From CALNXN01 sp942490645 (GTDB lineage: Bacteria > Pseudomonadota > Alphaproteobacteria > Rhodobacterales > Rhodobacteraceae): 64,000 nucleotides of DNA. The notes beneath the pieces were generated by a model, which searched no databases, had not been told where the DNA came from, and was given only the letters and a program-made list of their open reading frames with translations. Below are positions 9,191 through 18,614 of the stretch, piece by piece (positions within the stretch are counted from its first letter, which is position 1; every line of letters begins with the position of its first letter). The stretch lies in contig CALNXN010000002.1 in assembly GCA_942490645.1 (NCBI GenBank), forward strand, positions 62,001 through 126,000, in the 5' to 3' direction. The translations under genes were made by a program, and so were the position numbers.

Positions 9191-10750
9191 TCAGGAAATC
9201 TGGCGCGACCTGCCTTCCCAGAAGGGTTTGCGCAGTTCCGTTTTCAAGACCTTGTTCGCGCCTGACAATGGGAACGGCTCTGTGCGAAACTCGATGCTGC
9301 GCGGGCATTTGTAGCCGGCGATCAAGGTATGACAGTAAGATTTCAACTCTTCTTCAGCTACCTCCGCACCTGGGTGCAGAATGACAATCGCATGAACGCT
9401 TTCACCCCATTGATCGCTCGGAATGCCAATGACAGCACTGGTCGCGACCTGTGGGTGCTGGCCAAGCGCATTCTCGACCTCTGCCGAATAGACGTTCTCG
9501 CCGCCTGAAACGATCATATCCTTCAACCGGTCCATCAAGAAGATGAACCCCTCATCGTCCATGTAGCCCGCATCACCGGTCATGACCCAACCATCCACAA
9601 TGGTCTCCGCCGTGACATCGGGTTTGTTCCAGTACCCCAGCATTACATTCGGCCCCTTGACGGCGATCTGGCCCACCTCGCCGCGGGGGACTTCAACATA
9701 TGCCTCGTCGACAATCCGGATTTCACAAATGCGCGTGGCCCGCCCTGCAGAACGGAGCTTGCCCGCCTTTGGACCGTCAAAGACATGAAAGTCTGTTGGC
9801 AGGATCGTCGCGACCGGGCTCAATTCAGTTTGCCCGAAGGCCTGAATAAAGGACGCGTTCGGAAATCTCTCGAACGCTTCTTTCAGAACAGCTTCGGTAA
9901 CGGGAGACGCACCATAAGCAATCTGCTCCAACGACGACACATCCGTTTGCGCGAGTTTTTCACTTTGCAACACCATTTGCAGCATGACCGGCACCAGCAA
10001 AACCTGACTTGGGCGGTGCTTTTCGATTGCGGCCAATGTTCCATCTGGCGTGAACATCGGGATTGCAACATGGGTGCCAGCCACAAGGGTGATCGCACTG
10101 AACCAGATCAAATCAGCAATATGAAACATCGGGGCCGCGTGCAGGTAAACAGTTCCATCGCGCAGGTTGATCTCATGCGCATTGGAAATCGTGCCGACAT
10201 AAAGATTGGTATGAGAGAGCATCACACCCTTGGGAAAACCCGTTGTGCCGCCGGTGTAGAACACGCCCGCCAGATCATCGCCACCGCGTCCGGCATCGGC
10301 CACTGGTGCGGCATCGGCCAGCAACTCTTCATAGTTAAGCATCCCGTCAGGCGTTGCACCGTCACCGCAGTAAACCAATGTTGTCAACGCGGCGACCTGC
10401 GATTGCACCTCGCTTGCCAAAGCCTTGAAGGCATCATCCACAATCAGGATTTTTGCACCTGCATCGTTCAGTGCATAGGCGCATTCGCCCACGGCCCAGC
10501 GGATGTTCATCGGCATCATCGCTCCGCCGCCCCAGACCACGGCAAAGTAATATTCAATGAAACGATCAGAATTCAGCGACAAGAGCGCCACCCTGTCCCC
10601 CGGCTTCATGCCAAGCCCTTGTAGTGCCCCGGCCAATTTGGCCACGCGCTCCAACATCTGGCTCCAACTTTGCTGACGGTCTTCGAAAATCGTCGCGGTC
10701 CCGTTAGGGTTGATCTGCGCGGCGCGCCGGATGAGTGAGGATATTTGCAT
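9191..10750 (-). CDS. AMP-forming acyl-CoA synthetase (fatty-acid CoA ligase family)
   Basis: 519-residue ANL-superfamily ligase that activates a carboxylic acid to acyl-AMP and then acyl-CoA. Core motifs: phosphate loop YTGGTTGFPKGVMLSH near residue 165, the A5 region QAFGQTELSP, TGDAGYMDDEGF and the hinge DRLKDMIVSGGENVYSAEVE. C-terminal catalytic Lys lies in SGANKVLKTELR. The motifs fit medium/long-chain or aryl acid ligases; the substrate cannot be read. It is divergent from a biotin-carrier/carboxyltransferase fusion, so acyl-CoA made here could feed a carboxylase, an inference from position only. Confidence 0.88.
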   Translation of the reverse strand: MQISSLIRRAAQINPNGTATIFEDRQQSWSQMLERVAKLAGALQGLGMKPGDRVALLSLNSDRFIEYYFAVVWGGGAMMPMNIRWAVGECAYALNDAGAKILIVDDAFKALASEVQSQVAALTTLVYCGDGATPDGMLNYEELLADAAPVADAGRGGDDLAGVFYTGGTTGFPKGVMLSHTNLYVGTISNAHEINLRDGTVYLHAAPMFHIADLIWFSAITLVAGTHVAIPMFTPDGTLAAIEKHRPSQVLLVPVMLQMVLQSEKLAQTDVSSLEQIAYGASPVTEAVLKEAFERFPNASFIQAFGQTELSPVATILPTDFHVFDGPKAGKLRSAGRATRICEIRIVDEAYVEVPRGEVGQIAVKGPNVMLGYWNKPDVTAETIVDGWVMTGDAGYMDDEGFIFLMDRLKDMIVSGGENVYSAEVENALGQHPQVATSAVIGIPSDQWGESVHAIVILHPGAEVAEEELKSYCHTLIAGYKCPRSIEFRTEPFPLSGANKVLKTELRKPFWEGRSRQIS

Positions 10751-10935
10751 GATGTGGCCCTTTGAAGATGTTGCATCAACGGAATGGAACGAACCTGCGT
10801 TGCTGCTGAGCGATGTGTCAACTGAATTGGCTCACCATTGCATTCGGGTGTTGAATTGAAACTGCGTCCTCCGCAAACTCACGTGATCCGGCGCATCCGA
10901 CAATTCGCGTGACGGCACGAACCAAGGGGAAACAC
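10751..10935. promoter_or_regulatory. Divergent promoter region between acyl-CoA ligase and carboxyltransferase fusion
   Basis: About 185 bases separate two outward-facing genes, so promoters for both must lie here. AAGGGGA at 10925-10931 is a strong ribosome site that selects GTG 10936 over the upstream in-frame GTG 10909 for the plus-strand gene. No -35/-10 pair or operator was clear. Confidence 0.45.
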
Positions 10936-12711
10936 GTGACAATCATCAAAGCTGAAGGCGCCGCTGTCGTGTCGCAAATCCTTGTGGCCAAAGGAGATGA
11001 GGTGCACACGGGCACCGTTTTGTTGGTCACCGAATTGATGAAGATGCATCACGACATTCGCGCCGGCGAAAGCGGGGTGATCACACAGATACATGTCAAA
11101 CAAGGCGACGAATTGCGCGGCGGTGAGCCCTTGGTGACGCTGGAGCCTGCCGACATTGCTGCGACCGGGCCCGAAAGCGTGACGATGACCAGAACCGATT
11201 TTACGGAGTTCGAAGCACGCATGGCAATGCTGGCGGACAGCAGCCGATCCGACGCTGTGGCAAAACGCCATGACACCGGCGCACGGACAGCGCGCGAAAA
11301 CATTGACGATCTGTTTGATGAAGGGACTTTCACGGAATACGGCGCGTTGGCCGTTGCGGCACAACGCACCAAACGCCCCCTGCCCGAGCTGCAAGCCCGC
11401 ACGCAGGGTGACGGCATCATTTGCGGCACAGGCACGGTGGACGGGCGCGCGGTGGCTGCGATGGCGGTTGATTACATGGTGCTGGCGGGGACGCAGGGCT
11501 ACAACCATCACCGCAAAATGGACCGATTGATCGAACTGGCCGCACGGGATGATCTGCCCATTGTCCTGTTTGCCGAAGGCGGCGGAGGACGGCCGAATGA
11601 CTACGATGTCGCTCACATCATGTCCGCTTGGCTGAACGTGGCCTCATTTCGTCACTTTGCCGCGCATAAAGGTCCGAAAATCGGTATTGTCACCGGGTAT
11701 TGCTTTGCGGGCAATGCGGCCCTGTTCGGTGTTTGCAACCTGCGCATCGCCACGCGAAACAGTTGGGTCGGCATGGGCGGCCCGGCCATGATCGAAGGCG
11801 GCGGGTTGGGCAGTGTTCATCCGCGCGACATCGGGCCTTCGGACACACAGGTCCAAACAGGTGTCATCGACCTTTTGACGGAAAACGAAGCAGAGGCCGT
11901 CGCCCAAGCGAAACGACTGCTCGGATTGCCTGCGCTGAGGGCACCGGCTCACTCAGAGAGCGCCGCCGAAATTCTGCGGACCGTGGTCCCTGCGGATCGC
12001 ACCCGCGCCTACGACATGCGCGATGCCCTGTCGGCCGTCGCCGATCCCGGCAGCTTGATCGAGCTTCAGCGCGGATTTGGGGCGGGCATGATCTCGGGGT
12101 TCATGCGGATCGAGGGGCGCGCGATCGGTGTTTTGGCGAACAACCCGCTGCATCTGGGTGGCGCGATTGACGCCGAAGCTGGTGACAAGGGCGCGCGGTT
12201 TCTCCAGCTTTGCGACAACTGGGGCCTGCCTGTCGTGACATTCTGTGACACGCCGGGCTTCATGGTCGGCCCAGAGGTCGAGAAAACGGGTCAAGTGGCC
12301 CATATCTCGCGCCTTTTCCTCGCTGGTGCGCATTTTGCGCAACCATTGATCACCGTGATACTGCGCAAGGCTTACGGGCTGGGCGCCATGGCGATGGCGG
12401 GCGGTGGATTTGACAGGCCGCACTACTGTTGCGCATGGCCGACCGGAGAAGTCGGCGCGATGGGGTTGGAAGGTGCGGTCAAACTTGGCCATCGGGACCG
12501 TCTGGCTTCCATAGCGGATCCCGTCGCACGTGAGGCGGAATATCAACGCCTCGTTGCGGAACTTTATGAGCGCGGCAAAGCGCTGAATGCTGCCAGTCTG
12601 CTGGAATTCGATGCGGTGATTGACCCGGCCAAGACGCGGCTGGAGATAACCCGCGCTCTGTTGACCGCTGGCCCAGCCGTACCCGGAGCGCGATATGTGG
12701 ATGCTTGGTGA
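10936..12711 (+). CDS. Biotin carrier domain fused to acyl-CoA carboxyltransferase
   Basis: 591 residues. Residues 1-70 are a biotinyl/lipoyl domain with the attachment motif ELMKM (usual form EAMKM) and the symmetric VKQGDELRGGEPLVTLE hairpin. Residues 85-591 are a complete AccD/PccB-type carboxyltransferase with both crotonase-like halves; visible motifs include GTGTVDGRAVAAMAVDY, GYCFAGNAALFG, CDTPGFMVGPEVE and KAYGLGAMAMAGG. There is no biotin carboxylase domain here or next door, so a partner must be encoded elsewhere. In most acyl-CoA carboxylases the carrier domain is joined to the carboxylase (PccA), not to the transferase. Downstream of it gene remnants begin. Confidence 0.82.
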   Translation: MTIIKAEGAAVVSQILVAKGDEVHTGTVLLVTELMKMHHDIRAGESGVITQIHVKQGDELRGGEPLVTLEPADIAATGPESVTMTRTDFTEFEARMAMLADSSRSDAVAKRHDTGARTARENIDDLFDEGTFTEYGALAVAAQRTKRPLPELQARTQGDGIICGTGTVDGRAVAAMAVDYMVLAGTQGYNHHRKMDRLIELAARDDLPIVLFAEGGGGRPNDYDVAHIMSAWLNVASFRHFAAHKGPKIGIVTGYCFAGNAALFGVCNLRIATRNSWVGMGGPAMIEGGGLGSVHPRDIGPSDTQVQTGVIDLLTENEAEAVAQAKRLLGLPALRAPAHSESAAEILRTVVPADRTRAYDMRDALSAVADPGSLIELQRGFGAGMISGFMRIEGRAIGVLANNPLHLGGAIDAEAGDKGARFLQLCDNWGLPVVTFCDTPGFMVGPEVEKTGQVAHISRLFLAGAHFAQPLITVILRKAYGLGAMAMAGGGFDRPHYCCAWPTGEVGAMGLEGAVKLGHRDRLASIADPVAREAEYQRLVAELYERGKALNAASLLEFDAVIDPAKTRLEITRALLTAGPAVPGARYVDAW

Positions 12712-13339
12712 GGGTCGCCTTAATGCACTGCTTGGTATCAGTTTTTCACGTTGTTGACATGGGGCGTTCAACATATCGACAGCAGTTGGACGTATTAGTT
12801 TGGGTACGAAAAACGCCTAACGGCTGATCGGGACGCTCAGTGCGCACTACATGCCAAGCTGTGACCCAGAAAGGTTGTTTTCGTATTGCTCAAATTCGGA
12901 CTGTCGCAACGCCAAAGAAGCGGCGCCTCGAGTTCACCTTTCTGACCACGCGTTGGAAAGCCGTTTCAAACCGTACTGTGAAATCGATAAAGTGAAGCAG
13001 TTTTTGAACCAGTAGCATCGAAAATAGCACGCTCCCCGAAACCTCCCTCATTCTAAAGTGGAGTTTGCGTGCCCTGAGGGCTAGCAAACACGTTCACAAG
13101 AGCCGTTTTAGCGATGCGCCAATTTTGGGCTATTCCCGCCTGTGACAATGGGAAATATTATCATATAAAACAGAAACTTGAACGTCATTGAGTGGCCGCG
13201 CCGTCGATTGCAGGCAGTCGGTTCTCATCTTATGGATAACTCTGTTTGGAGATTCAGTAGCTTTGAAATTGGCAGCGCGCCGCTCTTGAGGCTTTGTGTC
13301 CATTCAAACTGGAGGCGCATCAAGAACGCGACAGGACCG
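12712..13339. other. Non-coding stretch ahead of gene remnants
   Basis: About 630 bases with only short frames on either strand and many stops; none has a recognisable motif or ribosome site. Together with the remnants that follow it reads as decaying DNA. An AT-rich patch at 13145-13175 could hold a promoter but no convincing boxes were found. Confidence 0.4.
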
Positions 13340-13744
13340 ATGGCAAACACATTTGTAACAGGCTTGGGTTCTATGGGGGCTGCGCTTGCTTACGCCATTC
13401 GACGATCTGAGTATGGCATGGTTGTTTAGAACCGGTCTTGTGACAAGATGGAAACATTCCGGGACGAGGGCGCCGTGGCCTTTGGTCGGACAACGGCGCC
13501 AGAGGGCCGCATTGGTTCTGCCACGGAGGTTGCCGTTTATGGGGGCAAAACGCGCACTCCCAAGGATGTGTCGCGCACATCAGCCGGGTCGACTGACGGA
13601 TCGGGGGCGGCAGTGTCTGCGGGGGGCGTGCCAATGGCGGATGGATCGGGGCGCGTTCCAGCGTCAAGTTGCGGGTTCTTCGCATTCAATTCCAAGCGCA
13701 CTCGGTTTCTCGATGGCCCCGCGTTGCGCCGGCTATGTGTTTGA
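13340..13744 (+). pseudogene. Remnant of an NAD-binding beta-hydroxyacid dehydrogenase (3-hydroxyisobutyrate dehydrogenase-like)
   Basis: From ATG 13340 the frame reads MANTFVTGLGSMGAALAYAI, a Rossmann GxGxMG fingerprint at the N-terminus typical of 3-hydroxyisobutyrate/tartronate semialdehyde dehydrogenases. After 29 residues it meets TAG (13427-13429) where relatives have Trp in the (V)WNR motif; beyond the stop the same frame goes on as NRSCDKMETFRDEGAVAF, which matches the family's next helix. A single TGG to TAG change explains the break. Past about 13510 the match fades, so more lesions exist. The catalytic Lys region is absent. Confidence 0.7.
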
Positions 13745-13760
13745 ATATTTGGCTTTCTAA

Positions 13761-13955
13761 GCCGTCCTTCCGGCCAGTGTCCAACCCGCCGCATCTGCGC
13801 TTTTGCGGTGGACTGCGGATGGTCGGCAGGTGGGTCTCCATCTGGCCGCAACCTGTGCTGAGGACGCCACGTTGATCGCTCTCTGTGCAGAACGTGAGCA
13901 GGCGACGCCGTGCGCGCATTGCAGTCTCAGGATGCTGGCAAACTATCTTGCATAA
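13761..13955 (+). pseudogene. C-terminal remnant of an amidase-signature enzyme
   Basis: Read in the frame starting at 13761, the translation contains RWTADGRQVGLHLAATCAED followed by ATLIALCAEREQATP and ends at TAA 13953-13955. The TxDGxPVGLQLxGxxxDE...LL.LAxxxE pattern followed by PW is the C-terminal end of amidase-signature (GatA-like) proteins; here the Pro is followed by Cys. No catalytic Ser-cisSer-Lys part is found upstream, and the frame is closed at 13758 by TAA, so this is a fragment. Confidence 0.6.
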
Positions 13956-13996
13956 GCGCAAGTCGCAATGCAGAGTAAGATCAGGGGGATCGGCGC

Positions 13997-15052
13997 TTGA
14001 ACAAGAATACAGCGGTCGACGCGCGCAATGTTGGGAAGATTTACGGCACCGGAAACGACGCTGTTGCAGCACTTGGGGACGTTTCAATATCCATTGAGCG
14101 GGGCGAGTTTTTCACCCTCCTAGGCCCTTCGGGCTGCGGCAAGACCACACTTTTGCGCTGCATCGCGGGGTTTGAAACGCCGACATCCGGCACCATTCAT
14201 TTGTCCGGCAATGACATCACCTTTACGCCGCCTAACCAGCGGCCTGTGAACACGGTATTCCAGTCCTATGCGCTGTTTCCGCATCTGAGCGTCGCACAGA
14301 ACGTGGGCTTTGGCCTGAAGATGCTGGGCAAGCCAGCTGCCGACATAAAGCGCGCAGTGGATCGCGTGCTGGCGCTGGTCAAGCTCGAAGATTTCGCGGA
14401 CCGCTTGCCGCAGCAGTTGTCGGGCGGGCAACAACAGCGTGTGGCGCTGGCCCGTGCGCTGGCACCGGAACCGGAGGTGCTGCTGCTGGATGAGCCGCTC
14501 TCGGCGCTTGATCTGAAGCTGCGCAAGGAAATGCAGAGCGAGCTGAAGCGGCTTCAGACCGAGACGGGGATCACCTTTATCTTTGTGACCCATGATCAGG
14601 AAGAGGCGCTGACCATGTCCAACCGCATCGGCGTCATGTCACAAGGTGCGCTGCTACAGGTTGGCACCCCGCATGAGATTTACGAGCATCCCCTGAACCG
14701 CTTTGTGGCGGATTTCATTGGAGAGACGAATTTCCTTGAGGGCAAAGTAGACGGTGGCATGGTGCGCATCGGCACCGGAAATATGCTGAACGTGCCGCTG
14801 GACGGTCACGCAGGCACGGTGACACTTGCGGTCCGGCCCGAACAGATAAGACTGACCAGCGCAGGCACCGGCATTGCCGCCACCGTCATCGAGACGACCT
14901 ATATGGGCACCGACACCCACTATACGCTTGGCCTAAGCGACGGCAGTCAGATCGTTGCGCGGGTACAGTCCAATTTGGCGGGCACGCATAAGGTGGGCGA
15001 TGCAGTGGACGTTAGCATAGATGCCAAGGCCGTTCAGGTGCTGAAATCATGA
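13997..15052 (+). CDS. potA: Spermidine/putrescine-type ABC transporter, ATP-binding protein
   Basis: 351-residue PotA-type ATPase: Walker [11 protein letters not shown]-loop [13 protein letters not shown], signature LSGGQQQR, Walker [13 protein letters not shown]-loop VTHDQEEAL, then a C-terminal TOBE domain (residues about 280-350). Start is TTG 13997, supported by AGGGGGA at 13983-13989; no better ATG exists before the conserved N-terminus. It overlaps potB by four bases (ATGA). Inner-membrane import of polyamines is the family role; related systems import other cationic or amino compounds, so the substrate is not certain. Confidence 0.88.
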   Translation: MNKNTAVDARNVGKIYGTGNDAVAALGDVSISIERGEFFTLLGPSGCGKTTLLRCIAGFETPTSGTIHLSGNDITFTPPNQRPVNTVFQSYALFPHLSVAQNVGFGLKMLGKPAADIKRAVDRVLALVKLEDFADRLPQQLSGGQQQRVALARALAPEPEVLLLDEPLSALDLKLRKEMQSELKRLQTETGITFIFVTHDQEEALTMSNRIGVMSQGALLQVGTPHEIYEHPLNRFVADFIGETNFLEGKVDGGMVRIGTGNMLNVPLDGHAGTVTLAVRPEQIRLTSAGTGIAATVIETTYMGTDTHYTLGLSDGSQIVARVQSNLAGTHKVGDAVDVSIDAKAVQVLKS

Positions 15053-15951
15053 AAAGCGCTGTCCGACAGCGCAGCAAAGGGGCCAATGGCTGGCTTTTGT
15101 CCACGCCAGCGCTGATCCTGCTGATCTTCGCCGCCAGCGGGCCTCTGTTGATCGTCGCGGTCTATTCCGTGCTGGAAAAGGGCGATTATTCCGGCGTGCG
15201 CTGGATCCTGTCTGGCGATGGCTGGTTCCGCGTGCTGTTTGAACGCGACATCTTTGACCAGACCGTCAGCCTTGCGGACGCGAACCTGTCGATCTTCTGG
15301 AGGTCGGTTAAACTTTCCATCGCCACAACGCTGATCACCTTTGCGCTGGGACTGCCAACAGCGTGGTTCATCGCCACACGGCCTGCAAAATCGAGGACGT
15401 TCTGGCTGTTTCTGATCACCATTCCGTTCTGGACCAACCTGTTGATCCGCACTTTCGCGATCATGGAGGTCGTGCGCAACGAAGGCATCCTGAACACAGC
15501 ACTGATCAACGCGGGGCTGATCACAGAACCCATACAGATCATGTATACCGACACCGCCGTGCTGATCGGGATGGCCTATGTCTATCTGCCGCTGATGGTG
15601 CTGCCGCTCTATGCCGCAATCGACCGATTTGATTTCCGCCTGATCGAGGCTGGGTATGATCTTTATGCCTCGCGTTGGCAGGTGCTGCGCGGGGTGATCC
15701 TGCCCATTATCAAACCGGGGATCATCGCAGGCTCCATTTTGGTGTTCATCCCCAGCCTTGGTGCCTACGTGACGCCGCGCCTGCTGGGTGGCGGCAAGAA
15801 CATGATGATCGGAAACTTTATCGAATTGCAGTTCGGGCAAGGGCAGAACTGGCCACTGGGAGCGGCACTTTCCACCGTACTGCTGCTGATCGTTCTGGTG
15901 TCACTGCTGGTCTATACCCGCGTGTCGTCACGGGATAACCCGCATGCATAA
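15049..15951 (+). CDS. potB: Polyamine-type ABC transporter, permease 1
   Basis: 300-residue membrane permease of the PotB/PotH type. About six hydrophobic segments, with the cytoplasmic EAA loop seen as [19 protein letters not shown] near residues 190-210 followed by the helix [17 protein letters not shown]. Overlaps potA (4 bases) and potC (8 bases), so the operon is tightly coupled. Confidence 0.88.
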   Translation: MKSAVRQRSKGANGWLLSTPALILLIFAASGPLLIVAVYSVLEKGDYSGVRWILSGDGWFRVLFERDIFDQTVSLADANLSIFWRSVKLSIATTLITFALGLPTAWFIATRPAKSRTFWLFLITIPFWTNLLIRTFAIMEVVRNEGILNTALINAGLITEPIQIMYTDTAVLIGMAYVYLPLMVLPLYAAIDRFDFRLIEAGYDLYASRWQVLRGVILPIIKPGIIAGSILVFIPSLGAYVTPRLLGGGKNMMIGNFIELQFGQGQNWPLGAALSTVLLLIVLVSLLVYTRVSSRDNPHA

Positions 15952-16750
15952 GCAACGCGCCTTTGACGTCACCACCCTGCCCGGATTTACGTTCATTGCG
16001 ATCCTGTCTTTTGTCTTACTGTACGCGCCCATCGCGACGCTGGTGATCTATTCGTTCAACGGCGGCAATTCGGTCAATCAATGGGGCGGCTTTTCCCTGA
16101 ATTGGTATGTGGTCGCCTTTAACAACGAGGCGGTGCAGGACGCCACGGCCCGGTCGCTGATCATCGCTCTCTGGGCCTCTGTCATCTCGACCACTCTGGC
16201 CACCATGGCCGCCCTTGGCACAACGCGTCGGGGCAAGTTCAAGGGCCAGACGTTGATCTATGTGATCATCAACCAGCCCCTGATGGTGCCGGAAATCGTG
16301 ACCGCTGTGGCGCTGCTGATCTTCTTTTCTTCGGTCAAGATTGCAACGGGCTACACCGGGTTGGGCTACCTGATCCTTGCACATTCGGCCTTTTGCATCC
16401 CTTTCGCCTATCTACCGATCAAGGCCCGGCTGGAAGGGATGGACACCGCCATGGAAACCGCCGCCGCCGATCTTTATGCAACGCCCTGGCAGACATTCCG
16501 CTATGTCACGCTGCCGCTGCTGCTACCGGGCGTGGTTGCAGGCGCGATGCTGGCGTTTATCATCTCGCTTGATAACGTCATCATTACCGAGTTTGTGAAA
16601 TCAGCAGGGCAAGATACACTGCCCACCTATATGCTCGGCCAGCTGCGCCGTGCTCTGACGCCCGAGGTGAATGCCATCTCGACCGCGCTGCTGGCGCTGA
16701 CTGTATTTATTCTGATTGTTTTTGTGTTCGTCACCAAGAAGCGGGAGTAA
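15944..16750 (+). CDS. potC: Polyamine-type ABC transporter, permease 2
   Basis: 268-residue permease of the PotC/PotI type. The EAA loop reads LEGMDTAMETAAADLYATPW near residue 165-185, then the core helix PGVVAGAMLAFIISLDNVIITEF, typical of PotC. Start ATG 15944 lies inside the 3' end of potB. Pairs with PotB to form the channel. Confidence 0.88.
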   Translation: MHKQRAFDVTTLPGFTFIAILSFVLLYAPIATLVIYSFNGGNSVNQWGGFSLNWYVVAFNNEAVQDATARSLIIALWASVISTTLATMAALGTTRRGKFKGQTLIYVIINQPLMVPEIVTAVALLIFFSSVKIATGYTGLGYLILAHSAFCIPFAYLPIKARLEGMDTAMETAAADLYATPWQTFRYVTLPLLLPGVVAGAMLAFIISLDNVIITEFVKSAGQDTLPTYMLGQLRRALTPEVNAISTALLALTVFILIVFVFVTKKRE

Positions 16751-16778
16751 CCCGTGCAACATCCAAGGGAGTATCCTT

Positions 16779-17804
16779 ATGAAGACCTATCTTATTGCAA
16801 CAACAGCCCTGCTGGGCAGCACTTTTGCAGCGATGGCAGAAGGAGAATTGAACCTGTTCAACTGGGGCAACTACACCAGCCCCGAAATGATCGAAAAGTT
16901 CACGGCTGAAACCGGCATCACCGTCACGATCACCGACTATGACAGCAACACAACCGCCCTCACCAAGGTTGAGGCCGGCGCGTCCGGCTTTGATCTGGTT
17001 GTGCCATCGGCCAACTATATCCCGGTTTATGTCCGCAAGGGTCTTCTGGCTGAACTGGACCATTCGCGCATTCCAAACATCGGCAACATCGCGGCTGAAT
17101 GGAAAGACGTGCCGTGGGATCCGGGCCGCGCGTATTCTGTGCCATGGCAGTGGGGGTCGGTTGGCATTGCTGTCAACACCAGCGTCTACAGCGGCGATCC
17201 AAACACATCCGAGTTGTTCCTCAACCCGCCTGAGGAACTGGTCGGCAAGATCAACATCGTGCCGGAAATGAACGACGTGCTGAACATGGCGATCTTCAAC
17301 GCCGGCGGCGAGGCCTGCACCGAAGATCTCGAAGTGCTCAAAACCGTGCGCGACCGGCTGATGGCGGCCAAGCCAAAGTGGCTGTCGATGGATTACGGCA
17401 CCACCGACAAGCTGTCGTCGGGTGACTACGCGGCGTCCGTCAACTGGAACGGTTCCACCATGCGGGCACGGATCAACAACCCCGATGTGGTTTACGGCTA
17501 TCCCAAGGAAGGCTATCCGCTGTTCATGGACTCCGTGGCTTTGCTGGCGGATGCCAAGAACGTGGATGAAGCCTATCAGTTCATCAACTTTATCCTTGAG
17601 CCCGAGAACGCTGCGATGATTTCCGGCTTTGCGCGCTATGCCAACGGCGTTGCGGGGTCCGAAGAATTCATGCCCGATGACATGAAAACTGCACCCGAGA
17701 TCGTGACACCGGCAGAGTTCGCGGCGGCGGGCAAGTTCCTGCCCACATGCCCACAATCTGCGGTTGACCTCTATACCGCCATCTGGACTGAATTGCTGAA
17801 GTGA
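16779..17804 (+). CDS. potD: Spermidine/putrescine-type periplasmic binding protein
   Basis: 341-residue PotD/PotF-like solute-binding protein. Signal peptide ends near FAAMAEGE (about residue 20). The N-terminal mature part LNLFNWGNYTSPEMIEKF is diagnostic for the family, and VPWQWGSVGIAVNT carries the conserved aromatic ligand region. ATG 16779 with AAGGGAG upstream is chosen; the frame is open 21 codons further but overlaps potC. The hairpin after the stop ends the operon. Confidence 0.9.
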   Translation: MKTYLIATTALLGSTFAAMAEGELNLFNWGNYTSPEMIEKFTAETGITVTITDYDSNTTALTKVEAGASGFDLVVPSANYIPVYVRKGLLAELDHSRIPNIGNIAAEWKDVPWDPGRAYSVPWQWGSVGIAVNTSVYSGDPNTSELFLNPPEELVGKINIVPEMNDVLNMAIFNAGGEACTEDLEVLKTVRDRLMAAKPKWLSMDYGTTDKLSSGDYAASVNWNGSTMRARINNPDVVYGYPKEGYPLFMDSVALLADAKNVDEAYQFINFILEPENAAMISGFARYANGVAGSEEFMPDDMKTAPEIVTPAEFAAAGKFLPTCPQSAVDLYTAIWTELLK

Positions 17805-17812
17805 TATGACTT

Positions 17813-17840
17813 GGGCGAGGCCGCGCGCGTGGCCTCGCCC
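17813..17840 (+). terminator. Hairpin after potD
   Basis: GGGCGAGGCC (17813-17822) pairs perfectly with GGCCTCGCCC (17831-17840) around an eight-base loop, nine bases after the potD stop. A U-tract is lacking (TCTC follows), so it may act with Rho or stabilise the message. Confidence 0.6.
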
Positions 17841-18033
17841 TCTCAGGCTCTGGACCGTCCCAGATCGACTAACCACCCCACAGTGATCAATGCACCTGTC
17901 ACGACCCTCCAACAAGTACACCGAGCTTCGGTTGTCTTGCCCAGATCAATGGTGACCCTGAAAATCCCCTGTCCAGCACGCCCGGCCTGACCCAACATAC
18001 ACTCGGTTTTCGCCTACGATTTATGTGGCTCAA

Positions 18034-18614
18034 CGGCCTTCGAGACTGTTCAGTTCAAAATTGCGCAGTGAGTGAAAACTTCTTTCCGAATTGAACAGGT
18101 TGTAAATTGAGGCGTGCACGCAGCGGAGTTTCTGGAGACGTCGCATCCGCCAGTTATCGCAGCAACGCCCGTTCTCGACGTCAGAAAGGCAGATGTGAAT
18201 TCTGCGCTCGGTTGTTCAGCCAGCGACCTGTTTCCCACCTAAAATCGTCGCCGGTTTCTCTCAGCGCGGCGCCATATGAACGCAGCAGATCTTTGACGAT
18301 CGCTTCGGAGCGACCATGCATATGCGTTGCTTTCTTCAGCAGAATTAAACCGGCCTTCTTATCGCATTTCTTAGTCGCAAAGCTTTCCGGGACTTCACCT
18401 TCATGATCGATAGCCGGCCAGAGATAATGCCGCTCACCGATGATCTTCACAAACATCTCATCCAGATACCGCCGCCATTGGCGGGAATTCATTGAAGCGA
18501 AACGGCATTTCCAGATCTTCGTCGCGAACATCGGGCCGAACGTAGAGCATCACAGCTTGGCGGATGATTTCAGGGTTGGATTTGAAGTAGCTAAATGGAT
18601 CAACTTCGGTCATC
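18034..18614 (-). pseudogene. Decayed IS6-family transposase
   Basis: The first codons after ATG 18614 read MTEVDPFSYFKSNPEIIRQAVMLYVR broken here into pieces: TEVDPFSYFKSNPE then IIRQAVMLYVR, matching the start of the intact IS6-type transposase at 28.6-29.3 kb. About 55 middle residues are then deleted and the frame shifts. The second frame (18181-18531) has YLDEMFVKI, EAIVKDLLRSYG and WLNNRAQNSHLPF: the first catalytic Asp and second Asp remain but the Glu of NRAENSH is now Gln. A third frame continues as MRRLQKLRCVHASIYNLF to about 18034. At least two frameshifts and one deletion make it dead. Confidence 0.85.
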
